A DNA stretch of 16,882 bases from JBDHTS01 sp044221445 (GCA_044221445.1 JBGAPF010000033.1:1-16882), one strand, 5' to 3'; positions 7,686 through 15,339 are shown, counted from the first letter of the stretch. The notes: generated by a model from the letters alone, not told the origin. A program made the numbers and translations.

Positions 7686-7815
7686 GAGTCTCACCTCAAG
7701 ATACCCCTACAACATATTGACTCCCTTATGTGAATCCAAATTAAACCTTGACGTCGAATCGCCAATGATTCATGATTCGCGCTGGTTAAAACAAAGGATT
7801 CCAGCATGTCGAGTC
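7686..7815. promoter_or_regulatory. Cluster of eight GANTC methylation sites upstream of ccrM
   Basis: GANTC occurs at 7686-7690, 7719-7723, 7732-7736, 7756-7760, 7767-7771, 7774-7778, 7797-7801 and 7811-7815. That is eight sites in 130 bases, where chance predicts about one per 256. The downstream gene encodes the GANTC methyltransferase. One site overlaps the ribosome-binding site and two touch the candidate -10 box. Confidence 0.8.
7748..7776 (+). promoter_or_regulatory. Candidate ccrM promoter
   Basis: TTGACG at 7748-7753 (5 of 6 to the -35 consensus) is followed after 17 bases by CATGAT at 7771-7776 (4 of 6). GANTC sites lie in the spacer and over the -10 box. A second -35-like TTGACT at 7717-7722 overlaps another GANTC site, but its -10 partner is poor. 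The GcrA/CcrM promoters described in Caulobacter combine ordinary sigma-70 boxes with GANTC sites in this way. Confidence 0.45.
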
Positions 7816-8924
7816 AAAAGACCAAGAAATCCACAGAGCGCAACGTTATCCTGCCCGGCGACTGTGTGGACATCATGAAATCCCTGCCCCGGGAGTCCGT
7901 CGACATGGTCTTCGCCGATCCTCCTTATAACCTGCAGCTGAACGGCGACCTGCACCGCCCGAACAACAGCCTGGTAGATGCGGTCGACAACGACTGGGAC
8001 CAGTTCGACAGTCTGCAGGCTTATGATAAATTTACCAGAGAATGGCTGTCCGCCGCCCGCGACACGCTGAAACCCGAGGGCAGCTTATGGGTTATCGGCA
8101 GCTATCATAACATCTTCCGGGTCGGTGCGATCCTGCAGGACCTCGGGTTCTGGATCCTGAACGACGTCATCTGGCGCAAAGCCAACCCGATGCCTAATTT
8201 TCGCGGGCGCCGCTTTACCAATGCCCACGAGACACTGATCTGGGCCTCGAAATCCGAACAGTCGAAATACAGGTTTAACTACGACAATATGAAATCCCTC
8301 AATGAAGACCTGCAGATGCGCAGCGACTGGTTCATTCCGCTGTGCACGGGCGCGGAACGCTTAAAAGATTCAAGCGGCCAAAAGGCGCATCCGACGCAAA
8401 AGCCGGAAGCCCTGCTCTATCGCTGCATCATGAGCTCGACCATACCGGGCGACGTCGTCCTCGACCCGTTCTTCGGCACTGGAACGACAGGCGCAGTGGC
8501 CAAGAAGCTGGGCCGCGACTATATCGGCATCGAACGCGAGGAAAGCTACCTCAAAGCCGCGACCGAACGGCTGAAAAACGTTAAGCAGGTCGGAGATGCC
8601 GAAATCCTTCATGCGCCGTCGAAACGTGAAGAAACCCGCATTCCCTTTGGCTGGCTTATCGAACGCGGCCTGTTGAAACCAGGCGCAACCCTCACCGATT
8701 CCAAAGGACGCATAGAAGCGCAGATCGGAGCCGACGGCAATCTGATTACCAATAACGTCCGCGGATCGATTCATAAGGTTGGCGCCGCGGTTCAGGGGGC
8801 GCCGTCATGCAACGGCTGGACGTTCTGGCATGTCAGGCAGGGAAAACAGAACGTGCCTATCGATGCGCTGCGCCAGCAGCTGAGACTGGACATGAGTCAT
8901 GCCGCCAGCACAACCCTGCAGTAA
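7806..8924 (+). CDS. ccrM: Cell-cycle DNA adenine methyltransferase CcrM (GANTC-specific)
   Basis: A 372-residue N6-adenine methyltransferase of the beta class, with the catalytic motif before the cofactor motif. The catalytic DPPYN is at residues 38-42, and the SAM-binding DPFFGTGTTG is at 220-229. HPTQKPEALL just before it is the usual motif X. The region from about residue 277 (IPFGWLIERG to NGWTFWHV) is the extra C-terminal domain typical of CcrM, used in DNA binding. Length is slightly above the roughly 358 residues of Caulobacter CcrM. In that lineage the enzyme remethylates GANTC late in the cell cycle and so times gene expression through GcrA. An AAAGGA at 7793-7798, 7 bases before the ATG, fixes the start. 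The GANTC specificity is inferred from the family. Confidence 0.95.
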   Translation: MSSQKTKKSTERNVILPGDCVDIMKSLPRESVDMVFADPPYNLQLNGDLHRPNNSLVDAVDNDWDQFDSLQAYDKFTREWLSAARDTLKPEGSLWVIGSYHNIFRVGAILQDLGFWILNDVIWRKANPMPNFRGRRFTNAHETLIWASKSEQSKYRFNYDNMKSLNEDLQMRSDWFIPLCTGAERLKDSSGQKAHPTQKPEALLYRCIMSSTIPGDVVLDPFFGTGTTGAVAKKLGRDYIGIEREESYLKAATERLKNVKQVGDAEILHAPSKREETRIPFGWLIERGLLKPGATLTDSKGRIEAQIGADGNLITNNVRGSIHKVGAAVQGAPSCNGWTFWHVRQGKQNVPIDALRQQLRLDMSHAASTTLQ

Positions 8925-8930
8925 ATTCAG

Positions 8931-9311
8931 ATGATGCGCATTTTTATCCGTGACCTTCGCCTGAATATGCTGGTGGGTGTTTACGAACATGAACATACCA
9001 CACCGCAGGAAGTCATCGTTAATTTCGAGGCGACCGTTACGGAACCCGTGGATTGGACGCAAGATAATCTGGACGATTGGGTTAGTTACGAAGAGGTCGT
9101 TAATCAGATTAAAACTATTGCAGCGCGCAGGCATCTTTGCTTGCTGGAAACTTTTGCCAATATTATAGCGGAAGAAGTAATGAAAGAATCCAGAATTAAC
9201 AGCGTACGCATCAGCCTCGAAAAGACTTCAGCGATAAGTAGTACACGCAGTGTGGGAGTCGAAATCAAAAAATCAAGGAATCTTCTTGGGTGCGATAAGG
9301 TTGCCAGATGA
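8931..9311 (+). CDS. folB: Dihydroneopterin aldolase (FolB)
   Basis: A 126-residue protein matching FolB, which converts 7,8-dihydroneopterin to 6-hydroxymethyl-dihydropterin plus glycolaldehyde in folate synthesis. The N-terminal LMLVGVYEHE-type segment (here LNMLVGVYEHEHTTPQEV) carries the conserved glutamate of the pterin site. LLETFANIIAEEV is the usual helix with its conserved Glu, and VRISLEKTSAI carries the conserved lysine. It starts 6 bases after the ccrM stop with no clear ribosome site; the ATG at 8934 is an alternative. Its last 39 bases overlap the convergent minus-strand gene. It is more AT-rich than ccrM. A sequence-related epimerase or reductase (FolX/FolM type) cannot be excluded, but a true aldolase is more likely. 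Confidence 0.83.
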   Translation: MMRIFIRDLRLNMLVGVYEHEHTTPQEVIVNFEATVTEPVDWTQDNLDDWVSYEEVVNQIKTIAARRHLCLLETFANIIAEEVMKESRINSVRISLEKTSAISSTRSVGVEIKKSRNLLGCDKVAR

Positions 9312-10253
9312 CTGCATTTTAAAGAAACCATTTAGGTTCGATCCCGACGATCTGGCGTCTTTAAACAGAGGTTTTTTGGGGACTTCATAAGTATATAGAA
9401 GCTGAGTCAGGTTGGAATCCCCATAAACATCCCAACCATCTAAATCTGCATAGATAACAGCACGCAACCCATCTGTACGAGTTGTTTCCTTATATCTAAT
9501 AAGCTTAAATTTAAGTCGTAAAAAAGCATCTCTCCTATATATATTTTGATTATTTGCCAATTGAATTTTCCGTCTCATTTTCCTTTGTTCAGAATTATAA
9601 ATTTCGGCCAAAGAAGGATCTACGGGTATGCTGCTTAATGTGAACGGTCTGTTAAGGATAACAATAATGTTAAGAGGATATTTATCTATTTCTCCACTTA
9701 AATTACATATTTCATTACTAGAATTAGTAACTATTTCTATACGGACAAGATTTCTTTGCTTAGATTCTTCTTCGATTTCAAATTCTTTTTTTTCAATGTC
9801 ATACTTTCCAACATTGATAGGCAGTATCGCTGCAAAATGTGTAGGCATTTTTTCTAAATTTTTAGGAATTGATTCGCGGGTTGCTTTACGAATCTTCACC
9901 CATTCAAAGTCATCATCAAAATATTTTTGATATATGGGGCATTCAGTTATCAAAAGATAGTTATCAATCGCTACATCATCATCTAAATCGAGTGCGCCAA
10001 CCGCCCAATAAGCTTGGGCAAGATTTTTAAGAGTAGGACTCAAATATCCATCTGATACAGGCTCAGTATCTTCTTCAACAATTCCGTCATCGTTTTGTTT
10101 TGGAAGTGATGGCAAAAACTTTGAACTTTTGGCTGGGCTTTCTTCCACTGGGAGCGATTGCTGGGCGTAAGAAAAGCCAGGGAACACAATAAGTAAAGAC
10201 CCAATTGCGATGGCAAATATATTATTTAATATGCTGCTGCTTTTTCTTTTCAT
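9273..10253 (-). CDS. Secreted protein of unknown function
   Basis: A 326-residue protein with a clear Sec signal peptide: KRK, a hydrophobic core and a probable cut after FSYA, before QQS. A low-complexity acidic and proline linker follows. From about residue 70 there is a mixed globular domain (TLKNLAQAYWAVGALDLDDD, YFDDDFEWVKIRKATRE, TTRTDGLRAVIYADLDGWDVYGD). It may belong to DUF4852, but this is a weak recollection. No catalytic motif or further membrane helix is evident. The gene is clearly more AT-rich than most of the window. It begins 7 bases after the mutY stop and is probably co-transcribed with it, although no strong ribosome site is seen. Its 3' end overlaps folB by 39 bases on the opposite strand. 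Confidence 0.75.
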   Translation of the reverse strand: MKRKSSSILNNIFAIAIGSLLIVFPGFSYAQQSLPVEESPAKSSKFLPSLPKQNDDGIVEEDTEPVSDGYLSPTLKNLAQAYWAVGALDLDDDVAIDNYLLITECPIYQKYFDDDFEWVKIRKATRESIPKNLEKMPTHFAAILPINVGKYDIEKKEFEIEEESKQRNLVRIEIVTNSSNEICNLSGEIDKYPLNIIVILNRPFTLSSIPVDPSLAEIYNSEQRKMRRKIQLANNQNIYRRDAFLRLKFKLIRYKETTRTDGLRAVIYADLDGWDVYGDSNLTQLLYTYEVPKKPLFKDARSSGSNLNGFFKMQSSGNLIAPKKIP

Positions 10254-10260
10254 GTTACAG

Positions 10261-11355
10261 CTAACCTTTCATAAGCACTGACAGGGCAACTTTTTTAAAA
10301 ACACTAGGAAAGCCTAACAAATTTATATCCTGTATATATTCCCAGTAACCATCAGTTGGCAATAACAACGTGTTTATAGAGCAGCGAATCGGAATGAGCG
10401 CTAACTTAAAATGCGTAAAAACGTGCTCAATTTTTAAGCCATCCTCTATGCTAAGATCTTGCCCTGAACATACTATAAAATCAGGATGTGTCAAAGTTAG
10501 GGCGTTTTTTTCGTCTACCCATTCTGACGTGGGCAAAGAGACCATGCCGCCTAGCAGTCCTTTGGGCGGCCTCGTATGCAGAAGAATTTGACTTTTGTCA
10601 TTTTCAATCCAATAAACATAGCCTATTTTCTTAGGCTTTTCAGCCCTTTGCCCCCTTTTTGGCAATTCATTCTGAATCCCAAGTTGCCTGGCTCGGCACG
10701 GATTCGATATGGGACAAAGATTGCAGCGGGGGTTGCGCGGTACGCATATTGTCGCACCCAGATCCATCATGGCCTGAGCAAAGTCTCCGGGACGGTTTTT
10801 ATTCCCTGCGCTTAGACTTTCTGCAAGGCCGCGAATAGATTTTTTGGCATCTGGCAAAGGTTCACTGACAGCATAATACCTGGCCAATACCCTTTCGACA
10901 TTGCCGTCTATCACCGTCGCAGGACGATCAAAGGCAATCGATGTGATTGCCGCCGAGGTATAATCCCCTATGCCGGGCAGCTTTTTCAGATCTTCCTGAC
11001 CCTCTGGAAAACCGCCCTTTTCTGCGACGAGCCTCGAACATTTGTAAAGGTTTCTGGCGCGACTGTAATATCCCAGCCCGGCCCATGCTTTCATCACCTC
11101 TTCTTCCTGAGCATGAGCGAGATCCTCAAGAGTCGGCCATGACGCGATGAATTTCTGAAAATAAGGGATAACCGCTCCTACGGTCGTCTGCTGCAACATA
11201 ATTTCGGACAGCCATACATGATAAGGGTTCGCTTTTTGCCCCGGCATGGCACGCCAGGGCAGGATGCGGCGATTCCGGTTGTACCAACCAAGCAAGGCGG
11301 CGCGGAAACGCTCTGCCTCCCGCGCTGCCTTGCTTACGCAATCGGGGACTGCCAT
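10261..11355 (-). CDS. mutY: A/G-specific adenine glycosylase MutY
   Basis: MutY removes adenine mispaired with 8-oxoguanine. From the ATG at 11355 the product is 364 residues, a usual length. The catalytic Glu51 is in LSEIMLQQT, the helix-hairpin-helix is LPGIGDYTSAAI at 126-137, and Asp150 is in VIDGNVERVL. The four cysteines of the iron-sulfur cluster are C204, C211, C214 and C220 (spacing 6, 2, 5). The C-terminal third is the NUDIX-like domain that reads 8-oxoguanine (GYVYWIENDKSQILL, KGLLGGMVSLP, EHVFTHFKL). The frame stays open to a start at 11562, but that extension is antisense to the DUF721 gene and unlike MutY. The 3' part of the gene is noticeably more AT-rich than the 5' part. It is divergent from the DUF721 gene. 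Confidence 0.95.
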   Translation of the reverse strand: MAVPDCVSKAAREAERFRAALLGWYNRNRRILPWRAMPGQKANPYHVWLSEIMLQQTTVGAVIPYFQKFIASWPTLEDLAHAQEEEVMKAWAGLGYYSRARNLYKCSRLVAEKGGFPEGQEDLKKLPGIGDYTSAAITSIAFDRPATVIDGNVERVLARYYAVSEPLPDAKKSIRGLAESLSAGNKNRPGDFAQAMMDLGATICVPRNPRCNLCPISNPCRARQLGIQNELPKRGQRAEKPKKIGYVYWIENDKSQILLHTRPPKGLLGGMVSLPTSEWVDEKNALTLTHPDFIVCSGQDLSIEDGLKIEHVFTHFKLALIPIRCSINTLLLPTDGYWEYIQDINLLGFPSVFKKVALSVLMKG

Positions 11356-11385
11356 AGTGCGGGATATCGCCCCTCTTTTTGCTGA

Positions 11386-11865
11386 ATGCTTATGCGCCAT
11401 CTGTCCTATGCCGTGCCGAAAGTGGCCAGCCGTGCCTTTGCCAGAAAATATATCATGCTGGGACGGCTTGTCACGCAATGGGCCGATATTATCGGTCCGG
11501 ACATGGCTTTGAAAACCCAGCCCGCCGGCATTCACAGGCACAAAGGCAAGGACGGGCAGCAATGCGTGTCGCTCGATATCGGGGCCAGTTCAGCGGATGC
11601 CGCCCTCCTTGTCTATCGCAAAGATCTGATTTTAGAGAGAATCAGCAGAATTTTAGGCGGCGGCATGATTTCCGCCATTCGCTTCGTCCCCCTGGCCGGA
11701 AACCAGCACGCCAGAAAGCCCCGAAAAACCATAAAATCCTTGACGCCGGAACAAAAAACCTATCTATCCGATGTGGTTGAAGCCACTGATGATGCAGAGA
11801 TTAGAGCATCGCTGGAAGCTTTGGGAAAAGCCATCTTGCAAGACGGAAAGCCTTTGAAGCCATGA
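11386..11865 (+). CDS. DUF721 (DciA-like) protein
   Basis: A 159-residue protein whose N-terminal half has the DUF721 pattern: a helix rich in small and basic residues, then LGRLVTQWADIIGPDMALKTQP, followed by a strand and helix (CVSLDIGASSADAALLVYRKDLILERISRILG). The family includes DciA, which helps load the replicative helicase. Its position divergent from mutY and upstream of a thioredoxin-fold protein and smc is the usual alphaproteobacterial setting. The basic C-terminal half is poorly conserved and probably flexible. The ATG at 11392 is an alternative start; neither has a clear ribosome site. The stop overlaps the efp start by ATGA, implying translational coupling. Confidence 0.82.
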   Translation: MLMRHLSYAVPKVASRAFARKYIMLGRLVTQWADIIGPDMALKTQPAGIHRHKGKDGQQCVSLDIGASSADAALLVYRKDLILERISRILGGGMISAIRFVPLAGNQHARKPRKTIKSLTPEQKTYLSDVVEATDDAEIRASLEALGKAILQDGKPLKP

Positions 11866-12431
11866 AAGTTACTGCCATTACATTACGCCCCGGCCAGGTC
11901 TTGGATCGCGGAGACGGAAAACTCTGGGCCGTTACAAAATATGAGATCATGCAGCCTGGCAAAGGCGCATCGGTCATCCAGGTTGAAATGCGCGACGTGC
12001 GCAGCGGAAACAAAGATAATGTCCGTTACCGTACGCAGGAAACGGTCGAGCGCGTACGGCTTGATCAGGCAGAATATCAATTTCTGTATATGGAAGAAGA
12101 CGACGCCCATTTTATGAACCAGGAAACTTTTGAACAGATCACTGTTAAAAAGGACGTTCTCGGCTATCCTGGCAACTTCCTGCAGGAAGGCATGATCGTC
12201 ACCATCGAGACCTACGAAGGCGAGCCTCTAGGGGCCGAACTGCCAGATCATGTGACCATGCGCATCGAACAGGCAGATCCGGTCGTCAAGGGACAAACGG
12301 CTTCCTCTTCCTACAAGCCTGCCATCCTTGAGAACGGCGTCAAGGTCATGGTGCCTCCTCATATCGAAAGCGGTATCCGTATCGTCGTCAAAACAGAAGA
12401 CGGCAGCTATGTAGAGCGGGCCAAGGACTGA
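11862..12431 (+). CDS. efp: Translation elongation factor P
   Basis: EF-P binds stalled ribosomes between the P and E sites and promotes peptide bonds at polyproline stretches. The 189-residue length is standard. The N-terminal KOW-like domain ends in the loop QPGKGASVIQVEMRD, with Lys34 at the tip where E. coli EF-P is beta-lysylated, so an EpmA-type modification is plausible here rather than the arginine rhamnosylation type. The central OB domain (RYRTQETVERVRLDQ, QFLYMEEDDAHFMNQETFEQ) and the final domain (VKVMVPPHIESGIRIVVKTEDGSYVER) are complete. The start overlaps the DUF721 stop by four bases. The nearby OmpA-like protein is rich in proline, a possible but unproven client. Confidence 0.97.
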   Translation: MKVTAITLRPGQVLDRGDGKLWAVTKYEIMQPGKGASVIQVEMRDVRSGNKDNVRYRTQETVERVRLDQAEYQFLYMEEDDAHFMNQETFEQITVKKDVLGYPGNFLQEGMIVTIETYEGEPLGAELPDHVTMRIEQADPVVKGQTASSSYKPAILENGVKVMVPPHIESGIRIVVKTEDGSYVERAKD

Positions 12432-12434
12432 AAA

Positions 12435-13256
12435 ATGCGCATATCCCCGAACCTGAATGTCATGATGAAGGCTGCCGAAAAGGCGGCCCGTTCTCTGGTG
12501 CGCGATTTCGGGGAAATCGAAAATCTGCAGGTATCCCGGAAAGGGCCCGGCGATTTCGTGTCAGCCGCCGATTTGCGCTCGGAAGAAACTATTTACGAAG
12601 AATTGAAAAAGGCGCGTCCTGATTACGGCTTCCTGATGGAGGAGCGGGGCAAGGCAGACAGCAAGGGAGACGAGGAATTTCGCTGGATCGTCGACCCGCT
12701 GGACGGCACCACCAATTTCCTGCACGCCATTCCGCACTGGAATATTACCATTGCGCTGGAACAAAAAGGCGAAATTATTGCGGGTATCGTATACGACCCC
12801 ATCAAGAACGAAATGTTTCGTGCGGAAAAAGGCGGAGGCGCTTTTTTACGTAATCAGCGTCTGCGCGGTTCTAGCCGTACCGGGCTGGCCGACGCGGTAA
12901 TCGCGACAGGCATCCCCACCCAGGGTGCGGTCGCCCGCAGCGGCAGCGGCGTTTTCCTCCGTGGATTGCAGGCCGTCATGGAGAATACGTCCGGAGTCCG
13001 CCGCATGGGAGCGGCCGCGCTGGACATGGCCTACGTAGCCGCCGGACGGTATGAAGGATATTGGGAAAACACGATCAAGCCGTGGGATGTCGCCGCGGGC
13101 ACCTTGATCGTCCGCGAAGCGGGCGGTATGGTGACGACGATGTCGGGCACGGGCGACCCTGTTCATGCAGGCAACATCCTGGCCACCAATATGAACGTGC
13201 ATAACGATCTTAAAAAGCTGTTGAGCGGCGCAGCGACGGAAACGAACGCGGCCTGA
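12435..13256 (+). CDS. suhB: Inositol monophosphatase family protein (SuhB-like)
   Basis: A 273-residue Mg2+/Li+-dependent phosphatase of the IMPase family. It shows the metal-site MEERG (E69/E70), the signature WIVDPLDGTTNF with D87 and D90, and the second signature IKPWDVAAGTLIVREAGG with D218. Family members hydrolyse inositol-1-phosphate or related sugar phosphates; E. coli SuhB also takes part in rRNA transcription antitermination. The sequence cannot tell these roles apart. An AAGGA at 12423-12427 lies 7 bases before the ATG, and the gap to efp is only 3 bases, so the two are one transcription unit. I recall efp and an IMPase gene as neighbours in other alphaproteobacteria. Confidence 0.93.
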   Translation: MRISPNLNVMMKAAEKAARSLVRDFGEIENLQVSRKGPGDFVSAADLRSEETIYEELKKARPDYGFLMEERGKADSKGDEEFRWIVDPLDGTTNFLHAIPHWNITIALEQKGEIIAGIVYDPIKNEMFRAEKGGGAFLRNQRLRGSSRTGLADAVIATGIPTQGAVARSGSGVFLRGLQAVMENTSGVRRMGAAALDMAYVAAGRYEGYWENTIKPWDVAAGTLIVREAGGMVTTMSGTGDPVHAGNILATNMNVHNDLKKLLSGAATETNAA

Positions 13257-13272
13257 AAAGGGTGTACAGATC

Positions 13273-14421
13273 ATGTTTTCGAAAATGTTTTCAAGAAGCG
13301 CCGTTCTGATCCTTGCCTTTGCCGTGACCTTTCCGCACGCTGCCCACGCACAGACAGAAATCGAAATCGATACAAGCGTTTTGCATGACCTGCCCGTGAG
13401 GCCGGCAAATCCGAACACGAGACGGATTGTCCTGACGCCCCCTGCCGAGAAGGACCTGGCATCCGCCGAAGCGGTCAGACCTGTAAAAAAACCTGTTGAG
13501 ACAGTACCTATTGTGCCTGCTGTAAAACCTCAGGCTGTTAACGATATTCCATCGTCGACCCCTGTCCCGGCGATAGCTGACAATACGGTAGAACTGGAAA
13601 AATTTCCGATTTTTACAAAGACACGCAGCGAGTCTACGGATCCATCGCTTCCTGAATCCGCACCCGCACCCCAACCGCCACAGGTCGCCGAAACCATAGA
13701 TCTGCCTTCGCTATCGCCTTCCGCGCCTGCCGAGCGGGCGGTCGCTCCTTTGCCAGAGCCTGTTGCAGTGGCCGAAAATCCCCCGGCCAGCCTGGCTCCG
13801 CCGGAACAGCCGAAACAGTTGGCGATGAAGGACATAACGGAGCAAAAACAGGAAGCTCCTGAAAACGCCAATCCGGAAGACAAGTTGCTCAGCGACATGA
13901 TGGAAATGGAAAAATCCCAAGTTATGGCAGGAGTCGAGGATACTGTCCGGCAGACAGGGGATCAGACCGTTGCGGCCGTGAAAGAACCGGACATTAAGAC
14001 CACGGCACAAGACCTGCGTCCCGAAAGGGACAGCGATGTAGCGAACATCGAGCCGGCCACGGGAGCGCCTCAAGGCATGCTGGACAACCAGTATTCCATC
14101 AGCATCCCTTACACGCCTGACCAGGTGTCGATCGATAGCGATCTGCAACGGCAGATCATGCAGAAAATCATGCCGATGCTCAGCGACAACAAAAAGGGCC
14201 GTCTGCAAATCCAGGCCTTTGCCAGCGATGGCGATAACAATTCCCATACGTCACGTCAGCGCTCGCTGGCTCGTGCGCTGGCCGTAAGGGAATATCTTAT
14301 GTCCCAGGGAATAGATCCCGCCCGTATGGATATCAGGGCCATGGGAAAGCCTGCACAGGACCAGAAACCTGACAGGGTTGATTTCGTTTTGCTTTCTTCC
14401 GGGGCTTCCTCGAAACTTTAA
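13273..14421 (+). CDS. Secreted proline-rich protein with OmpA-like C-terminal domain
   Basis: A 382-residue protein. A signal peptide ends at about AHAQ (residues 24-27). Residues about 30-265 form a low-complexity region rich in Pro, Ala, Glu and Val, probably an extended periplasmic spacer. Residues about 275-380 resemble the OmpA/MotB peptidoglycan-binding domain: a first strand and helix (ISIPYTPDQVSIDSDLQRQI), then QRSLARALAVREYLMSQGIDPARMDIRAMG. The Arg expected to bind diaminopimelate is present in the RSLARA segment; the Asn that usually precedes it is not obvious. There is no beta-barrel, so it probably spans the periplasm rather than forming a pore. It starts 16 bases after suhB and likely belongs to the same transcript. 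Confidence 0.83.
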   Translation: MFSKMFSRSAVLILAFAVTFPHAAHAQTEIEIDTSVLHDLPVRPANPNTRRIVLTPPAEKDLASAEAVRPVKKPVETVPIVPAVKPQAVNDIPSSTPVPAIADNTVELEKFPIFTKTRSESTDPSLPESAPAPQPPQVAETIDLPSLSPSAPAERAVAPLPEPVAVAENPPASLAPPEQPKQLAMKDITEQKQEAPENANPEDKLLSDMMEMEKSQVMAGVEDTVRQTGDQTVAAVKEPDIKTTAQDLRPERDSDVANIEPATGAPQGMLDNQYSISIPYTPDQVSIDSDLQRQIMQKIMPMLSDNKKGRLQIQAFASDGDNNSHTSRQRSLARALAVREYLMSQGIDPARMDIRAMGKPAQDQKPDRVDFVLLSSGASSKL

Positions 14422-14446
14422 GCCAGATCCGCCTATGTGGATAAAG

Positions 14447-14462
14447 CGGGCCATAAAGCCCG
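14447..14462 (+). terminator. Short GC hairpin after the OmpA-like gene
   Basis: CGGGC at 14447-14451 and GCCCG at 14458-14462 form a 5-base-pair stem with a 6-base loop, 26 bases after the OmpA-like stop. There is no T-run after it, so an intrinsic terminator is doubtful; it could be a processing or pausing structure. A TTGACT at 14469-14474 just downstream may be a -35 box for the next gene, but no good -10 box follows. Confidence 0.25.
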
Positions 14463-14547
14463 GATTCCTTGACTTGGCATACAAATAAGGTTGATTTTCG
14501 TCATACAGCCTAATAAGTTTCTTCTTGTTATGAAAAGGATTAATTCC

Positions 14548-15339
14548 ATGAGCAGACGTTCTGCCGCAGGGCTTGCCGCCGTTTTCGCCGTCATTGCTGT
14601 CGTGGCCGTTTTTATGGCTTCGGGCCGAAAACCGGTCGACGCCGTAACGACTGAAGCATCGGCTGCAGCGACCGCTCCCGCAGCGGGAGATCCTTCTGCC
14701 GCTACAACCTCCGTTGAAGAGCCTCAGGCAAGCCAGAACCAGATTATAAGCGATACCGACGATCCGCCGGACACGCTGACCGCTGAAGATGTCCAGAAAG
14801 CCCTGATCCCACACAGCCTTGGCAAAAGCGACGCGCCTGTCAAAATTACGGAATACGCGTCCCTTTCATGCCCTCACTGCGCCCATTTTTACAAGGAAAC
14901 CTTCCCCAAGCTGAAGGAAGCTTATATCGACACCGGTAAAGTCCAGTTCACTTATATCGACTTTCCTCTGGATGGCGCCGCCCTCAATGCGGCGGCCGTC
15001 GCCGTCTGCATGCCGGATGAATCCTATTTCAAATATATCGAGTATCTTTTCCAGACCCAAAGCGCCTGGGCGCTTTCCGACCGCCAGAAACCCATCCTCG
15101 TTCAGAATGCACAACTGCTTGGCGCTGACGGCACCAAGCTTACCGCATGTATAAACAGCGAAAGCCTGAAAGCAGGGCTGGCAGAACGGATGAAGACAGA
15201 ACAGGCCGCGCATCAGGTCGAGGCGACGCCGACTTTCGTTATTGACGGGACGGATAAGCTGCAGGGCGCTCTCGGTTTCGATCAATTTAAAACGATGATC
15301 GATAAAAAGCTGGCTGAAAAGGGCGCGCCTGCCCAATGA
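14548..15339 (+). CDS. DsbA-like thiol oxidoreductase, membrane-anchored
   Basis: From the ATG at 14548 the product is 263 residues. AAGGA at 14535-14539 lies 8 bases before this ATG and decides the start over the upstream ATG at 14530 and TTG at 14491. A hydrophobic N-terminal segment (GLAAVFAVIAVVAVFMA) follows two arginines and should be a membrane anchor or signal, with the rest in the periplasm. After an Ala/Thr-rich linker comes a thioredoxin fold of the DsbA/BdbD type, with redox site CPHC at 108-111 and the cis-proline in ATPTF (P228). Two further cysteines (AVCMPDES and LTACINSE) may form a structural disulfide. Family members oxidise or isomerise disulfides in exported proteins. The stop overlaps the smc start as ATGA. 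Confidence 0.9.
   Translation: MSRRSAAGLAAVFAVIAVVAVFMASGRKPVDAVTTEASAAATAPAAGDPSAATTSVEEPQASQNQIISDTDDPPDTLTAEDVQKALIPHSLGKSDAPVKITEYASLSCPHCAHFYKETFPKLKEAYIDTGKVQFTYIDFPLDGAALNAAAVAVCMPDESYFKYIEYLFQTQSAWALSDRQKPILVQNAQLLGADGTKLTACINSESLKAGLAERMKTEQAAHQVEATPTFVIDGTDKLQGALGFDQFKTMIDKKLAEKGAPAQ

Noticed and set aside
7741..7790. CtrA-type site (TTAA, seven bases, TTAA) before ccrM
   Set aside because: TTAA occurs at 7741 and again in the GGTTAAAAC near 7785, but not with the required 7-base spacing.
11356..11562. N-terminal extension of MutY by 69 residues
   Set aside because: The frame is open, but the extra residues are antisense to the conserved DUF721 core and unlike any MutY N-terminus. 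The ATG at 11355 gives the standard length.
13711..14247. Open frame antisense to the OmpA-like gene
   Set aside because: It has no ribosome site or domain, and the sense frame has a signal peptide and an OmpA-like domain.
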